DNA of 64,000 bases, from contig JAHBBC010000004.1 of assembly GCA_019915015.1 (NCBI GenBank), positions 992,001-1,056,000 on the forward strand, in the 5' to 3' direction. A model generated the notes under the pieces. That model was not told where the DNA came from. It made no database searches and saw nothing but the letters and a program-made list of their open reading frames with translations. This DNA is from Auriscalpium vulgare (Eukaryota; Basidiomycota; Agaricomycetes; Russulales; Auriscalpiaceae). The position numbers and the translations under genes are program-made. Below are positions 1-11,203 of the stretch, one piece after another; the first letter of the stretch is position 1, and each line of letters begins with the position of its first letter.

Positions 1-1944
1 ATTTCGATCCAAACGTCATTTGCGCATCTTGACTCGTCTCCTCCTGCTGTCTGTGCGCTCCGAGGCTCCCTCCTGCTCGTTGTCGTCGACTGAAGGTCGG
101 AGCCGTCGTCAGGGGCTATGACCTGGCGCCTGCGTGCCCTACTCCACGGGTGTGCTCGTCCACGGGTCCTTGATGCGGATGCGCGTGTAATGGTCCTCGT
201 TGCCAGGGAAAGGGGCGGGAAGTTGGTCGTCACCGGAGATGCATGATGGGAGAAGGTAGAAGTCGAGAGTCAAGCAGAGCGCCGGCGCGCGACTTGACGA
301 AATCTCTTGCCAAATGATTGCGTCACAGCTCCACACCTCCTACAGCCCGTAGTACATCAGCTACTCGGACAAACTCGACGACGAGAATAACCAGGGAGTT
401 GCCCCAGCTACTTGAACTCCGATCAGCCAGAGTACTTGCCTTTACCGCGTTCATCTACTTTGATTCCGAGTACGTAATCTACTCCAATCTACTACCGAGT
501 ACTTTGACTCTGATTACACTATCTACTACACACGCCTCGCACACCTCAAGTAGCTTGTCTTCTTTATATTGGTGAATTCGGGCCCTGAACGCAGTGAATT
601 CTGGCAGTCCGCTCGCAGGCGATGCGCTTACCTAACAAAAGACAAAAGAGGACGCGCTCTGTATTTACGGCACACTTTTCCGCGGTTCATTGCCTGAATT
701 TGCCTCCTCCTCATCAGCGCTGATTCCTACCGACGGCTTCCGTTTGCCAGCGTCGATGCGTCCGCTGCTGTGACGCCGTCTGGCACAGCCCGTGGGCCGT
801 CGACCCCAGTGCCGCGCGCCATCGCTGGCCTTCACTGGCAAAATCCGTGCATCTTTGCCTGTGGCTCATCCTCCCACAGGGCTCAACTGCGGTGTGACCT
901 GCCTGCGATTCCCTCAATCACGCCCTTTCGAAACATCGCCAAAAGGTGCGCAAGGCGGCAGGGGACAAAGGCCTTGAACTTCCTTTAAATGGTTTTCGCT
1001 TTCTTCTGGACTTTTCTATCCCCCTTTCCCCACTCTCACCCAGCATCCATACCATCGCTATGTTGAACACTCACCATCACACCAACCTGGCAGCGCACAC
1101 CAATCCTGCCGCACGCCTCAACTCGCATGTATGACCGCACCACGTGCACATACTTCTCCGCGTGCCGTCTTGACCGCGATCGTTTTAGGTGAACGATATC
1201 ATACTCACAGTATATCCTCAGATGGCTCCAAGTCTGCGTAGGGTTGTTGTTCGCGAACTGCAGCGAATATGGAATAGGTCAGAGTGCTTTCAGTTCTTCT
1301 TGCCTGGTGGGGACTTCTTACCAGATGGTGCAGGCCGGATGACGAATCCGTGACGCCAATAACTCTGTGGCGATGCCTTATCCCGCCGGCGGTGCGTTCA
1401 CTTGCACTCGCATCGATCATGATGCTCATCTGTCTTGCTTTCCCCAGTTTCACGATAGATTCTACGCAGATGTCACGCTCGCCGCGGCTCGCCATGCCCA
1501 CTATAACGTTAATCTGCGCATGGAAGACAGAGCTCTGGTGCTCGCTCTCGCAGTGGGAGTCCAGTTGCGGGAAGTTGGACGGGACTTCGGGGAGTACGCC
1601 GGGCTCACCATTACTCACGACGATGTCCGCATATTGATGCCGCAGAGGAAGAGATGCGCAGACCTCGCGGTCCTCGCATGGGTCTTCCATGCGCTGGTAG
1701 GGGTTGCGGCGTACCATTTTTATCTTGTCATTCGGTCGCAGGGCTTAGGGGGGGAATGCCTTGCGTTTGGTGGATGACCGGATCCTAGGTGTATCGTTGC
1801 ATCTGCATTGCAGTAGAGGGTAGGCCAACTTAATTGGCAGTGAGGCAGAAACGTACGGCGTGCATGTGCCGAAGAGTACGGCTGTACTTGGCCTGACTCT
1901 GACACTGGCTCAATAGCGGGCGCTTTGGTGCCAGTAAGTATTGT
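1..1944. other. No recognisable gene; repeat debris
   Basis: I see no gene here that I can support. Overlapping open frames exist on both strands at about 1205-1777 (170 codons on -, 136 on +), but neither shows a known motif, and a usable frame on both strands over the same bases is typical of chance frames in GC-rich DNA. The stretch 413-535 holds a short-motif array listed separately. Confidence 0.5.
413..535. repeat. Interspersed short-motif array (TCTACT / AGTAC)
   Basis: TCTACT occurs four times and AGTAC or AGTACT three times within about 120 bases, separated by short AT-richer spacers. Arrays of short subterminal motifs are known from hAT-like and other cut-and-paste transposons, where they bind transposase. 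No matching terminal inverted repeat was found, so the assignment to a transposon end is inference. Confidence 0.35.
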
Positions 1945-2095
1945 CCGAAACGTGAAACGTATGATTTATACCAACTACGCTACATAAGCAGCTCAGGATA
2001 CACCTCGTTGGTACGTAGTATGCGTAGTACCTTACGAGGATGGTGCAATGTGTCCAGGACCAGACCTGGCCCGAATGAGTGCGCTGAGGCTGGAG
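1945..2095. repeat. Fragments of the 6.5-kb repeated unit
   Basis: Bases 1945-2015 match 15880-15945 (shared blocks include CGAAACGTGAAACGT and ACCAACTACGCTAC). Bases 2044-2095 match 12512-12560 (shared CAATGTGTCCAGGACCAGAC). In the large repeated unit these two blocks lie about 3.3 kb apart; here they are adjacent, so this is a rearranged or shorter relative of that repeat. Confidence 0.6.
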
Positions 2096-2220
2096 CCTGG
2101 GCTTGACTTTGAAATTGACGGGGCTCCGGTCACGTTATGTATCGATAAGGGTTTAATAATAATACATCTCCTTGTTAACGTTCCTTCTTACTTTTTTCCG
2201 TCGCTGAGGATTCTCTCGTC

Positions 2221-5200
2221 ATGACCCGTGCCCGTGCTGGGAGAAACGAGGAAAGGCGGCGTCGAACGCTACGGCGTGCGCGGCTCATTGCTGCCACTAT
2301 AGAGCCCACATCCTCTACTCAGGCCGGCACCATATCTGGCTCCTCTATCGCCTCACCCTCGGATACCTCCACCGCCCAGGCCAGCAGCAACCCCGATGAC
2401 CCTGCTAGAACGGTCGGCAGGCTGTCCGATAGCGCTGGATCCTCCCTTCGGTCAGCCCGTAGTATTGCTGGGTCACGCGTCGTCACACCGAGCAAGAGCC
2501 CCAGCAAGGGTGCGTAGCAGTGCTGAGTTTCTGTAATCTTTTTCCTTCTTCTTATTCCACAATCAGACGCAAGACGTATTGCCGTGAAACTGGATGAATA
2601 CCGAGCGGCGCAAGTTGAGCACATGAAGAACATCCATTTCAACTTCGACCCCGCCTCCATTGTTTTCTCCGACAGCCTCCCTGATTTGCCCCATTCCCCG
2701 TCACTTCAATCGCACGGTCAAGAATCTCCAGCATCGTGCGGTACAATTCTCTACTCAGCCAAAGCCAACGCCCCCCTTGTTCACTACGAGCGTTGGCTCA
2801 AGGACGCCCAGGTCAGGCTGCGTGAAATGACGACCATCTCGTCCAATCACCGCCGAAAGAAGCAAAAAATACTAGAAGATATTCACGCGGAAATCCAGCG
2901 CATGGATGCAATCAAAGAGGCTGCGTGGATCAAGCACCGTGCGGATCAGGCTCCCGCCGTTGTAACACGCCCGAGCGTTCCTCGAATCGATGGAGGTATG
3001 CAGAACATATGCGGTTAAACGGTCTATAGATTTGCTCATAACCTTGGAGGTCGATTCCTGTCCTCCGCTTTCCGAACAGTGTGGGATCCTATAAGCCTGT
3101 GCTGCTACCTCATGGTCGCCACTCTCTTTCTGATAGCGAACGTCTCAGGGAGGCGGTGTGCATTTGTCCTCGCGGTCATGAGGGTTACGTTGGTTCTCGC
3201 TTTAAGGTCCGGCGGTAGGGACAGCTCTTCCGCCAGCCGGATCGTCGACAGTATCCCCAGAGACTCTCGCACGATCGTCAAAGACCTCGACCTCGCTCCT
3301 CAAACTCACACATACGTCTGTTGTCCAGCGTGTTTTTGCTGTTATGATGCCAAGGAATGCCCTCCCCGTTGTTCCTATAAAGACACTACGAAGTACAATC
3401 AAGAAGACACTACGAAGTCCAATCCGTGCGGTCAGCAGCTCTTCAAGACACGCATCATCAAGGGGAATTCCCGATCATTCGCCATTCGCCGATTCGTCTA
3501 CCACGACATGAAGGCATGGGTGGCCGATATGCTCAGTCGAAGCGACATAGAGGCGCACATGGACCGCGACGTATTTGCATCGGATGGTGCGCACAACAAC
3601 CAACACCGGGATATCTGGGATGCGAAAGCCCTGCGGGAGTTCCTGGGCCCGGACTCGAAACCCTTCGTGCCTTCTGGCACCAGCGAAGGTCGCTACGTCT
3701 TCAGCCTGTGTATGGATGGATTCAATCCCTTTGGTAACAAGGAAGCCGGAAAGATGGTCAGCGTCGGGGCGATCTACATGGTGTGCCTAAATCTACCTGC
3801 GGAGATCCGGTACAAGGCAGAGAACATGTTTCTGGTGGGCATCATTCCCGGACCTGAGGAGCCCTCCCTGAGCCAAATCAACCACCTCCTACGTCCGCTC
3901 GTCAGGGATCTCCTTGTCTTCTGGTACACTGGGGTTTTCATCGAATTTACGGCTCGCTACCCACGAGGGCGCCTCGTTCGCTGTGCCATTGTCCCGTTGG
4001 TTTGTGACCTACCAGCAGCTCGTCAGATGGCGGGCTTTGCCTCGCATTCTTCAAAGAACTTCTGCTCCTTCTGCACCCTGCCTTTACAGCAAATCGATAA
4101 TCTGGATGAACACACTTGGAAAAGTCGCAACCGCGAAGAGCATATGAAACATGCGATGAAATGGCTCCACGCGCAATCCGAGCAGGGGCGCCAGAAGTTA
4201 TGGGAAAAGCACGGCATTCGTTACAGCGAGCTCCTGCGCCTACCGTATTGGGACCCAACTCGATTCACTGTCCTCGACACCATGCACTCCCTTCTTCTCG
4301 GCGACATGAAGCGCCACTGCCGTGAGGTATGGGGCATGGACTTCACCCTCGAGGACGATGAATACCACACACGGCTGGATGGGAAGAGCAAGCAGGTTAC
4401 AGATGACGAGCTGCGCGATGGGTACCACATCCTGACGCACGGTTCTAATGAGGATATGTGCAAGCTCCCTTGGAGAGTGCTGCGTAGACTCTGTCAAGAT
4501 ACTGGAACGATTCGCTTCAGTAGAAAGACCAAGGAGCAGTTACTAACCTCTTTGTTAGAACATGTACGTTGACGTCTACTCTCATATGTCATATATCTGA
4601 CTTCTGTCCCCAGCGCGTGCTTCTGAAATATGCTGAATCCGCCGAACTTCCCGCGTCACGAAAAGCGAAGAGCTCAACAACGGCCGGTCAGACAAGAAAG
4701 CCCAAGCGAACTGATATTGCTGTGGGAGAGGAACTTCAAGAGGCATGGAACGCCTATCTCTTGTTGTTCTCCAAGAAAAAGACTGTCACAAAGACTGACA
4801 TCACGAAATTTCGGAAGGGCGTCCTCATTGCAATAATCCGTAAGGCTGACCCTGCGAGCGAGGAAGTTGCCAAGCTGTCAGAGAAAAAGGTACCCGAGCT
4901 TGTCCAGATGCTCTACGCGATGGTGAGCTATACACTTAACATTGCACGTAGCAGACCAACTGATCCACGGGGGTACGTAATTAGGGGAAGCCTGTCGCAG
5001 TCGAAACAGCGGCCGAGCCTGTCGCAGTCGAAACAGATTCCGAGGACGCCCTCGACGATTTCGATTTTGCAGGTTCCGATGCCTATGAAGAATTTTACGA
5101 CACGACTTCTGATGCAGAGAGCGAATACGAGGCAGATCATGGTTTTAACCGGCCTCAATGGTCGATCAAACCGGACGAATTGGAGGGCCTAGAAAGAGAC

Positions 5201-6904
5201 GAAGCCCAGATCCACGCGGCTGAAGAGGCGTTCAAGTCAGGAAGAGGCGCTTCATTGATCGGAAAGGGCCAGAAAGCTTCGCTAGTGATCATCGCCGCTC
5301 AGCAGTTTCAGAGGGTCGGCCTTAGGGGTCTTCAAAGCCGCAGCGACGCGAGAAATGACGTCTTGCGCAAGCTGAATTCTATGAGTGAAGCAGCCCTCGT
5401 AGACCTCCTAACCGTACAGGTACGTGTCATCTTTTTTTTTCTTTTCGTAACCGGCTTGAGCGCGAACGCTTGTACAGAATTGGGCTGGCTCATCCGCCGA
5501 ATTTCCTCCGAAGGCGGGACGGAACAGCGCAGACGCCTCTGGATTGGCAGAAGCTCTGGACGACGCTGATCACCACGAAACGCTGAATATCAAGGGCAAA
5601 AAGAAGCACCGTGTGGTTCTGGGAAAGGAGACACTGCGTGAGGTTTGGAACGATATGGAGAGGACCACTCTGCCTTCCTGGATTGGGCGTGCGCCGGGCC
5701 GACTAGGAAATCGCAAACACGGGAAATTGTCCGCCGACCAGTGGCGCACAGCATGCACAGTGGCCCTTGTGATCACGCTGATACGCCTATGGGGAACTCT
5801 GCCGCACGATACTCGCAAGTATCAAATGCTTGTCAATTTCATGCACTTGGTCACGGCCTGCAAGCTGGCCTTGATGCGTATCATGACTCCGACGCGCATC
5901 GACATGATCCGATCGAATATGAAGCAGTACCTGGAAACGCTCAAGACTCTTTACGTTGAGAGTAGTTTAACCCCCAATCATCACCTCAGTCTCCACCTTC
6001 CCCGACTGCTGGAAGACTTCGGTCCGACACACGCCTGGACGTGTTTTCCATTCGAACGGGGCCTACGGTGGCTTAAATTCATCAAGACTAATGGCAAATC
6101 TGGTGCGCTTGTTTGACGACTCCGTCTGCACGCGCCTACTAACCTCGTTTAGGGGATCTCGAAACAACATTGCTGAACCGCTTTTCCATGTCGCAGGCGG
6201 TCCGGGTTATCATTGACCGGTCACGCTTACCTCTTGTGCTTGGGAAGATTCACGAAGCCTTCGCAACTGCTTTCGAGTCCGACATCCGAGGTACCTTGTG
6301 GAACGACATGTGGTCGTTCTCTTCCGAACGCCATGGTGGAAGGGTGGGGATATTGCGCAAGCTCGACGACGACACTCTAAAAAAGGTCAAGGCGCGGGTG
6401 AAATTCACCTCTCCCGAAACACTGTCCACCAAGCGCATCCTCTTTTCCGTCGCTGAAGGGGACTTCAAGAGTTCCTTCGAGGACCGCGGGCTCACGTTCG
6501 CTACTTCGCAGTCCTCGATAGGGGATAGCTGCGTAATATTCAGTCGTCAAGGGAGCGACGACTGGTCGGCTGGATGCATTCAAGAGATATTCTTCTTGAC
6601 ACACTACACAGAATCTATCGGTCCTTTCTTTGTCATCAAACCGTATCTTGCTCTCGAGGAGGATGACGTGGCGAGTGATCCGTATCGTCGCTTTCCGGAG
6701 GCCGGTGGTCGACTCTTCTATGATTTGCACGACAAGACCTGCGTCGTGACGCTGGGTGATATTCGCTGTCACTTCGCGCGCACGCCGTTCGCGGGATCTG
6801 CGTTCGCCATTCAACGTGACTGCGTACACGCTCTGCCGCTAGATCGGGTGAGCTTTTCATTCCCTTAGCATCCTCCGAGTGTCTGACGACCTCTGTAGGA
6901 CTAG
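2221..6904 (+). CDS. Tnp2-like (CACTA/EnSpm superfamily) transposase
   Basis: Likely DDE transposase of a fungal CACTA-type DNA transposon, acting in the nucleus to cut and reinsert its own element. My model is join(2221..2509, 2567..2995, 3080..4563, 4614..4922, 4985..5419, 5478..6102, 6153..6847, 6899..6904). All seven introns are GT-AG, 50-84 nt, and phases agree throughout, giving 1,423 residues without a break. Seen in order: basic N-terminus; cysteine-rich zinc-binding stretch (CCPACFCCYDAKECPPRC, about residue 310); transposase core with FVYHDMKAWVADM, YVFSLCMDGFNPFG and FTVLDTMHSLLLGDM; and a late block TPNHHLSLHLPRLLEDFGP then CFPFERG, which is characteristic of basidiomycete Tnp2 proteins. 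A 24-bp imperfect tandem repeat lies inside the cysteine region near 3381-3425. Terminal inverted repeats were not found, so element borders are unknown. Confidence 0.85.
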
Positions 6905-7000
6905 TAGGAAGCTCTGAAACTTTTGTTCTAGTCATGGCGCTTCATCACGACATGATAGATGATTATGTACAATAGTACAGTAAGCACGCAGATTAGCCTG

Positions 7001-7062
7001 CTCTGTTCTTCAATGGGACCCCTGCAGGTGGTTATCTAATCCTATCCTATCCTATCCTATCC
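7001..7062 (+). repeat. Dispersed repeat, inverted relative to 19505-19566, with (ATCCT)n tail
   Basis: The block from AGCCTG through TCAATGGGACCCCTGCAG and GGTTATCTAATCCTATCC recurs as its reverse complement at 19505-19566 with only a few mismatches. Here it runs into four tandem copies of ATCCT, whereas the other copy has only one. The two could be ends of a 12.5-kb unit or simply two copies of a dispersed repeat; the sequence does not decide. Confidence 0.7.
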
Positions 7063-7476
7063 CAGGATGTGATACCAACGGCCCTCCGGGCGAACCTGGT
7101 TCCTAACCTATATAACGGTTCCTGGTTCGGCGTACTCAGTCACGTACTGATTGGTAGTCAAATTGACCTGCGGTGGATTTCGTGAGAAAAGCACAGCGCT
7201 ACTACCGATCATAGGCTGGTCCAACTCTGTAGTAGAACCGGGGAGCTACGTTGTCAAATAATCGGACAGCAGGCTACAGTAATCGGAGTTTTATGCGTAG
7301 ATGTTGGAGAGGTGTCGGAACACGGTGAGTTGGAGATGGAATATAGCTGACGACACGGTTTTATTTTTCGACGCGCCCGCTCGGACCTTTCGACTCCGAC
7401 GCAGGTGAAACCTCGGTTTCCCTTACGTAGAACACATTGCACGACCTGCAAACACGGGCTGATCGGATTTTTCGTG

Positions 7477-7555
7477 TAGGTAATGCCCTTATATTCAGAA
7501 CGACTATCTTCTGATACCATACAGTAAGGTCAAGCTACGGAGACTAGGTAATGCC
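7477..7555 (+). mobile_element. Mini-insertion copy 1 (57 bp plus 11-bp direct repeats)
   Basis: A 57-bp block (7488-7544) is flanked by perfect 11-bp direct repeats TAGGTAATGCC (7477-7487 and 7545-7555). The block contains CAGAACGACTATCTTCTG, itself a CAGAA/TTCTG stem-loop, followed by AAGGTCAAGCTACGGAGAC. It is one of four related blocks in the window. This copy has about 11 additional internal bases. Confidence 0.7.
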
Positions 7556-8353
7556 GACGCCTGCGCGCCGTGTTTGTGACCGTTGCTGACCACGTCAACT
7601 ATCCTCGCGGAGCCATGTCCAACGCTCACCCGGTCACAGGGACGGCCTTCGCCCCATCTTTGCAGGTCTAGTAGTAGGACATTAGTCTAGGAGCAGATCG
7701 TACGCTCATATGCGACGTAAGTGGCGAAGCTGCGTTGTATGTCGTCCAGTGATCGTGCTAGATTCGGGCAGTATGAGCCTTTAAACGACGGCGGGAGTAT
7801 CTGTCTAGACTCACTGGTGCCGGCGCTGTCGGTGTCGTCATACGCGCCGCCTTTGCAAATGGTCAAGCTCGTGCAGAGCGCTCTCTGTCTGCTGAATGAG
7901 GTGTCTACTTGGCCATGCCAATGCCCTGGCGAGGCAAGGGCAGCATCAGCACAGTAGGACGTCGGATGCTGTATGGAACGCACCTGAATGCCCAATTCAC
8001 CGGACAGGGCGGGTGCGCCTTGCATGCGGACATGCGCATGTCATCTGCGCGCTCGTCGAGCAGAAAGCGTGGCCGGCCACTGTCACTATCTTGACTGTGT
8101 GCCGAGCAATGGCGGTGCGTGCTTGTCCACGCCGGGCAAAGCAAGTCAACACCGACGTGCGAAGGAGTCATCTGAAAGGTGCTGAACGCGGGAGCACGAT
8201 TCTTTGTTATGCAGGAGAATGGATGGCGGACTTGTGGACCAGGGTGGCCGAATGAGAAACCCTGAAGGACCTGGACGGGCTTGCGACGCGCGGCATGCAG
8301 TGACCTGCTTTACAGCCGTTTTCATAAGTGATGACAGTGCCGCGTTTTTTCGT

Positions 8354-9400
8354 TCAAAGAGGCAAGTGTGGCGACGCGGCCCCAACGCCGTAGCCTCTCG
8401 ACTTCCCTGTCGCGTCGCAAGTCTTCAAGAAAGCCGGCATAGGATGTGGTGGAGTCAAAGGTTGCCGATAGATCAGGTGCTGGGTAATCTTCTGCGTAGT
8501 CCAGAATGGCTGGTAGAATGCGCTGTCACTAGGCCTTCAAGGACTTGCCCAGGATGTACCATGCGTGTGTTGTTTCCAAGTAGATCGGGCTAAAACATTT
8601 GTCAGAAATTTGGAGTGAGAGCACGGAGACAAGAACCACTAACTCATCCTGCTTCGTGTACTCCACGGTATACCGAAGGATTGCGCTCAGACGCACACGG
8701 ACAGCCTTATAGTCATCGTCGTCTTCGTCTTCGTCTTCGCGTTCGACTTCTTGGCCCGCGTCCTCGTCGTTGAGGAAATGAGGCGTAACGTAGCCGGCCG
8801 CCTCAAAAGCATAATCCCGATCACTCGGCACCTCGAGCTGGTCGAGAGTCACCATCTCGAATGTCTGGGGATCGAACACGCAGAACCTGTCCAAAACGCG
8901 GACAGGCTTGTCTCCGCCATCGTCGGGGACCTCGTCCTCGCCGACGATCAGGGCACGGGCCTCCAGTATGTCCTCAGGACGAGGGGTGTAATATCTGCCT
9001 GTGCAACGCGAGCGGTGAGTTAGCCATGGCCCGGGCGCGAGCGCGCAGCATGTTACGACATACGCGGCGGCGGAGGTGGCCGGACAGGCGCTTCAGACTC
9101 GGCGCTGTTGCGTTTTTTGGTATTCTGTGTGCGGGAGATCAGCACTCCATAGCTGCTGTGAGAGATTCAGATACTCACAGACGGCCCTGCTGACGCGATG
9201 TCCGGCGGAGCCTTGCGCTTGAGGCTACCGGGTGCCTCGAGTCCTCCGTTCGGCGACTCCTCCTCCCCAAAACAGACTTCGAACGCGCTGGGTCGATGGC
9301 GCGGAGGCATAGGTGGGTGCGACGGCGGTCGTGAGCAAGTCGACGTGGCGGCCGGCGGGGCCTGGAGAGTGTCTTCACGTAAGCATAGTGGCGGCGTGCC
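8354..9400 (-). pseudogene. DNMT1-type DNA methyltransferase N-terminal/RFTS fragment
   Basis: Fragment of a maintenance cytosine-5 DNA methyltransferase; in the whole enzyme the RFTS domain directs the protein to replicating chromatin and inhibits the catalytic site. Seen on the minus strand: an N-terminal low-complexity exon (KRKAPPDIASAG), an exon starting RYYTPRPEDILEARAL and running through RFCVFDPQTFEMVTLDQLEV, FEAAGYVTPHFLNDEDAG and VRLSAILRYTVEYTKQD, a GT-AG intron at about 8596-8650, then PIYLETTHAWYILGKSL. At about 8530-8540 the frame breaks; the next frame continues with FYQPFWTTQKITQHLIYRQP and stops at 8354. No BAH or catalytic methyltransferase motifs follow. Splice sites look intact, so this seems a genomic, not retrotransposed, fragment. 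Its 5' side stops about 40 bp from a foldback element. Confidence 0.75.
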
Positions 9401-9435
9401 GTGGCGCCTCTCTATCTTTTGGCAAGAGTTAGATC

Positions 9436-10009
9436 TATGACTGTCGTTTCACGGAAAATGCCACGCTCTGTCCCGAGGTCTGAGGGTATAGCGCGCGTAA
9501 GTTTCAAGGCCAGCTTTCAAGCGAGTTTCAAGTCCAACTGCCAGTGCAGTGTCAGGTTCACTGGCTCGCAGGTCCCAGCACAGCCACCACCGGCACACCC
9601 GGCTGCCGTCCGTTGCCGACTTGCCGCCGCCGGCGCTTCCCTCTCCGCCGCCGCTCACGACGGGGTCGTCGTCGTGCTCCCGCCCCTCCCATTTTCATGC
9701 TCGTCACAGAAGTGCGTCCAGGCGCAGACGAGCTCGCTAGATTATGGTCTCCACTTATGAACAGGGCAGTGATGGCTACGCATAGGTCCACACGCATAGG
9801 TCCACACGAATTTTGTAGCTTGTTTTCCACGGTCGGCAGCCGGGCGTGCCGGTGGTGGCTGTGCTGGGACCTGCGAGCTGATTCTGAACCTGCCAGTGAC
9901 TGTGACAAGTTGGACTTGAACTCGCTTGAAAGCTGGCCTTCAATCTACGCGCGCTGGACCTCACACCTCGGGACAGAACTTGGAATTTTCCGCGATAACT
10001 CACGTCATA
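9436..10009. mobile_element. Foldback/MITE-like element, copy 1
   Basis: A 574-bp element whose two arms (about 9436-9610 and 9825-10009) are imperfect inverted repeats of one another, beginning TATGAC and ending GTCATA. Shared arm blocks include GGCCAGCTTTCAAGCGAG and CCCAGCACAGCCACCACCGG. The centre is a GC-rich loop. If the outer TA on each side is a target duplication, this fits a Tc1/mariner-derived MITE; that is inference. It carries no transposase frame. A second copy lies at 51788-52531. Confidence 0.7.
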
Positions 10010-10573
10010 CAGCATCTTGAGTCATCTTCGTGAAAATTGACATCCTAATATGTATACAGTGGCCTATTTCCCTACATAATAATGCTTCAGACAAAGCAGA
10101 ACTGCACTATACGAGCTACAAGATCATCGGTACCACTAATTTCACTCAGTCACAGGCATTTGGCCCGGTGCCACAGCGTTTTCAAACACCGACTTTTTGG
10201 TGGAGGTGCCCGTCCCTAGTCTCCGTAGCTGACTCAATGACAGATGATAGTCGATCTTTACCCGTCCCCGCGTCCCCAGACTCAGCGCAAGGCTCGCCGG
10301 CGCTCGCTCTTGCGTGACAACTTCACGCTGCGGTCACTGTAATTGAACAGTATCCGTCGGGCTTTGCCAGCGGTGCACCGTGCATCATAATATTTGCCTG
10401 TGGAACCCATCAATATTGCGCATAATCACTGACACGCACTCCGTAGCCTGAACCACGGCATTACATCCTAGAAGCCAGTGCGTGTGTCGCTTATACATTG
10501 TAGTGCGGTTCAAAACTGAACCGCATGTGCCAGGAACAGGCACTCACGCTCCTGCCGTGTGCGACGACTCGGA
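10010..10573. other. No gene seen
   Basis: Spacer between the foldback element and the large repeated unit. The longest open frame (10030-10317, +) has no recognisable motif. Confidence 0.5.
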
Positions 10574-11160
10574 GGAGCAAAATTGGCCTGACCTGTTCTT
10601 TCCTGACGACTCCGATTCAGGTGAGTTATATCTTTGAATTTGGCACGGATGTTTGCGGACTGATCTTGTATGTGATTCATTCAGACGACGACGAGAGTGT
10701 AGGTGTGCCGTCCCTGATGCCCCAACCTCCGGACGGTGGGACATACGCTCCCACAAATTCACTGGGTGAGCTGTTTCTTTACGTCGATATGTTTCCGGGC
10801 TCATAGAAATGTGCTTAAGGTGCGTTTGATGCCGACATGACCGATTGTAGTGGGTCAGGTGTTTTGGGCATCAGCCAGTTATCGCTGTCTGATACAGACG
10901 TGCTCCGTAAGCTCTTATATCCTTGCTGCCGAGCACCCAACCTTATTTGTCGCTTTCATCAGGATCATTCAGGGTGGACACCAGCACCGAGAGTCAACGT
11001 CTTGACGCCGCAAATCAGGTCCGTATATCGAACCCAGAGGAGCTGAAAGCTTTTGGATACGCAGGCAGGATCCAGCCGGCCTCTACGAGGAAGCTCAGAC
11101 TTTCGTTTGGGACGTCCCTCGGGAAAGCAATGCACCCGCGGCGAAACGAGTTCGTCTTCA
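10574..11160 (+). pseudogene. Possible coding remnant of unknown family in the repeated unit
   Basis: Two plausible exons flank a GT-AG intron: one ending WPDLFFPDDSDS near 10620, intron to about 10684, then DDDESVGVPSLMPQ and continuing to a second GTGAGC donor near 10768. A further frame, AANQVRISNPEELKAFGYAG, follows near 11010. The pieces look like coding sequence in composition and splice signals, but I do not recognise the family and cannot join them into an intact frame. The same bases occur at 40454-41040. Confidence 0.35.
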
Positions 11161-11203
11161 ATACACTCATCCATCCACCTCATCCACCCCCACCAATTTC
11201 GCT

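Larger units (their letters stand above)
6905..8353. other. No gene seen; contains two small repeats
   Basis: No open frame in this stretch carries a motif I recognise. It contains the dispersed repeat at about 7001-7062 and a short insertion at 7477-7555, both listed separately. A 112-codon minus frame at 7687-8025 could be a weak downstream continuation of the methyltransferase fragment, but nothing in it supports that. Confidence 0.5.

Noticed and set aside
1205..1777. Genes on either strand at 1.2-1.8 kb
   Set aside because: Both strands are open over the same bases, neither frame has recognisable motifs, and no convincing splice structure extends them.
7037..7062. Tandem ATCCT units as telomere-like repeat
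   Set aside because: Fungal telomere repeats are usually TTAGGG. This is a short pentanucleotide microsatellite at the edge of a dispersed repeat.
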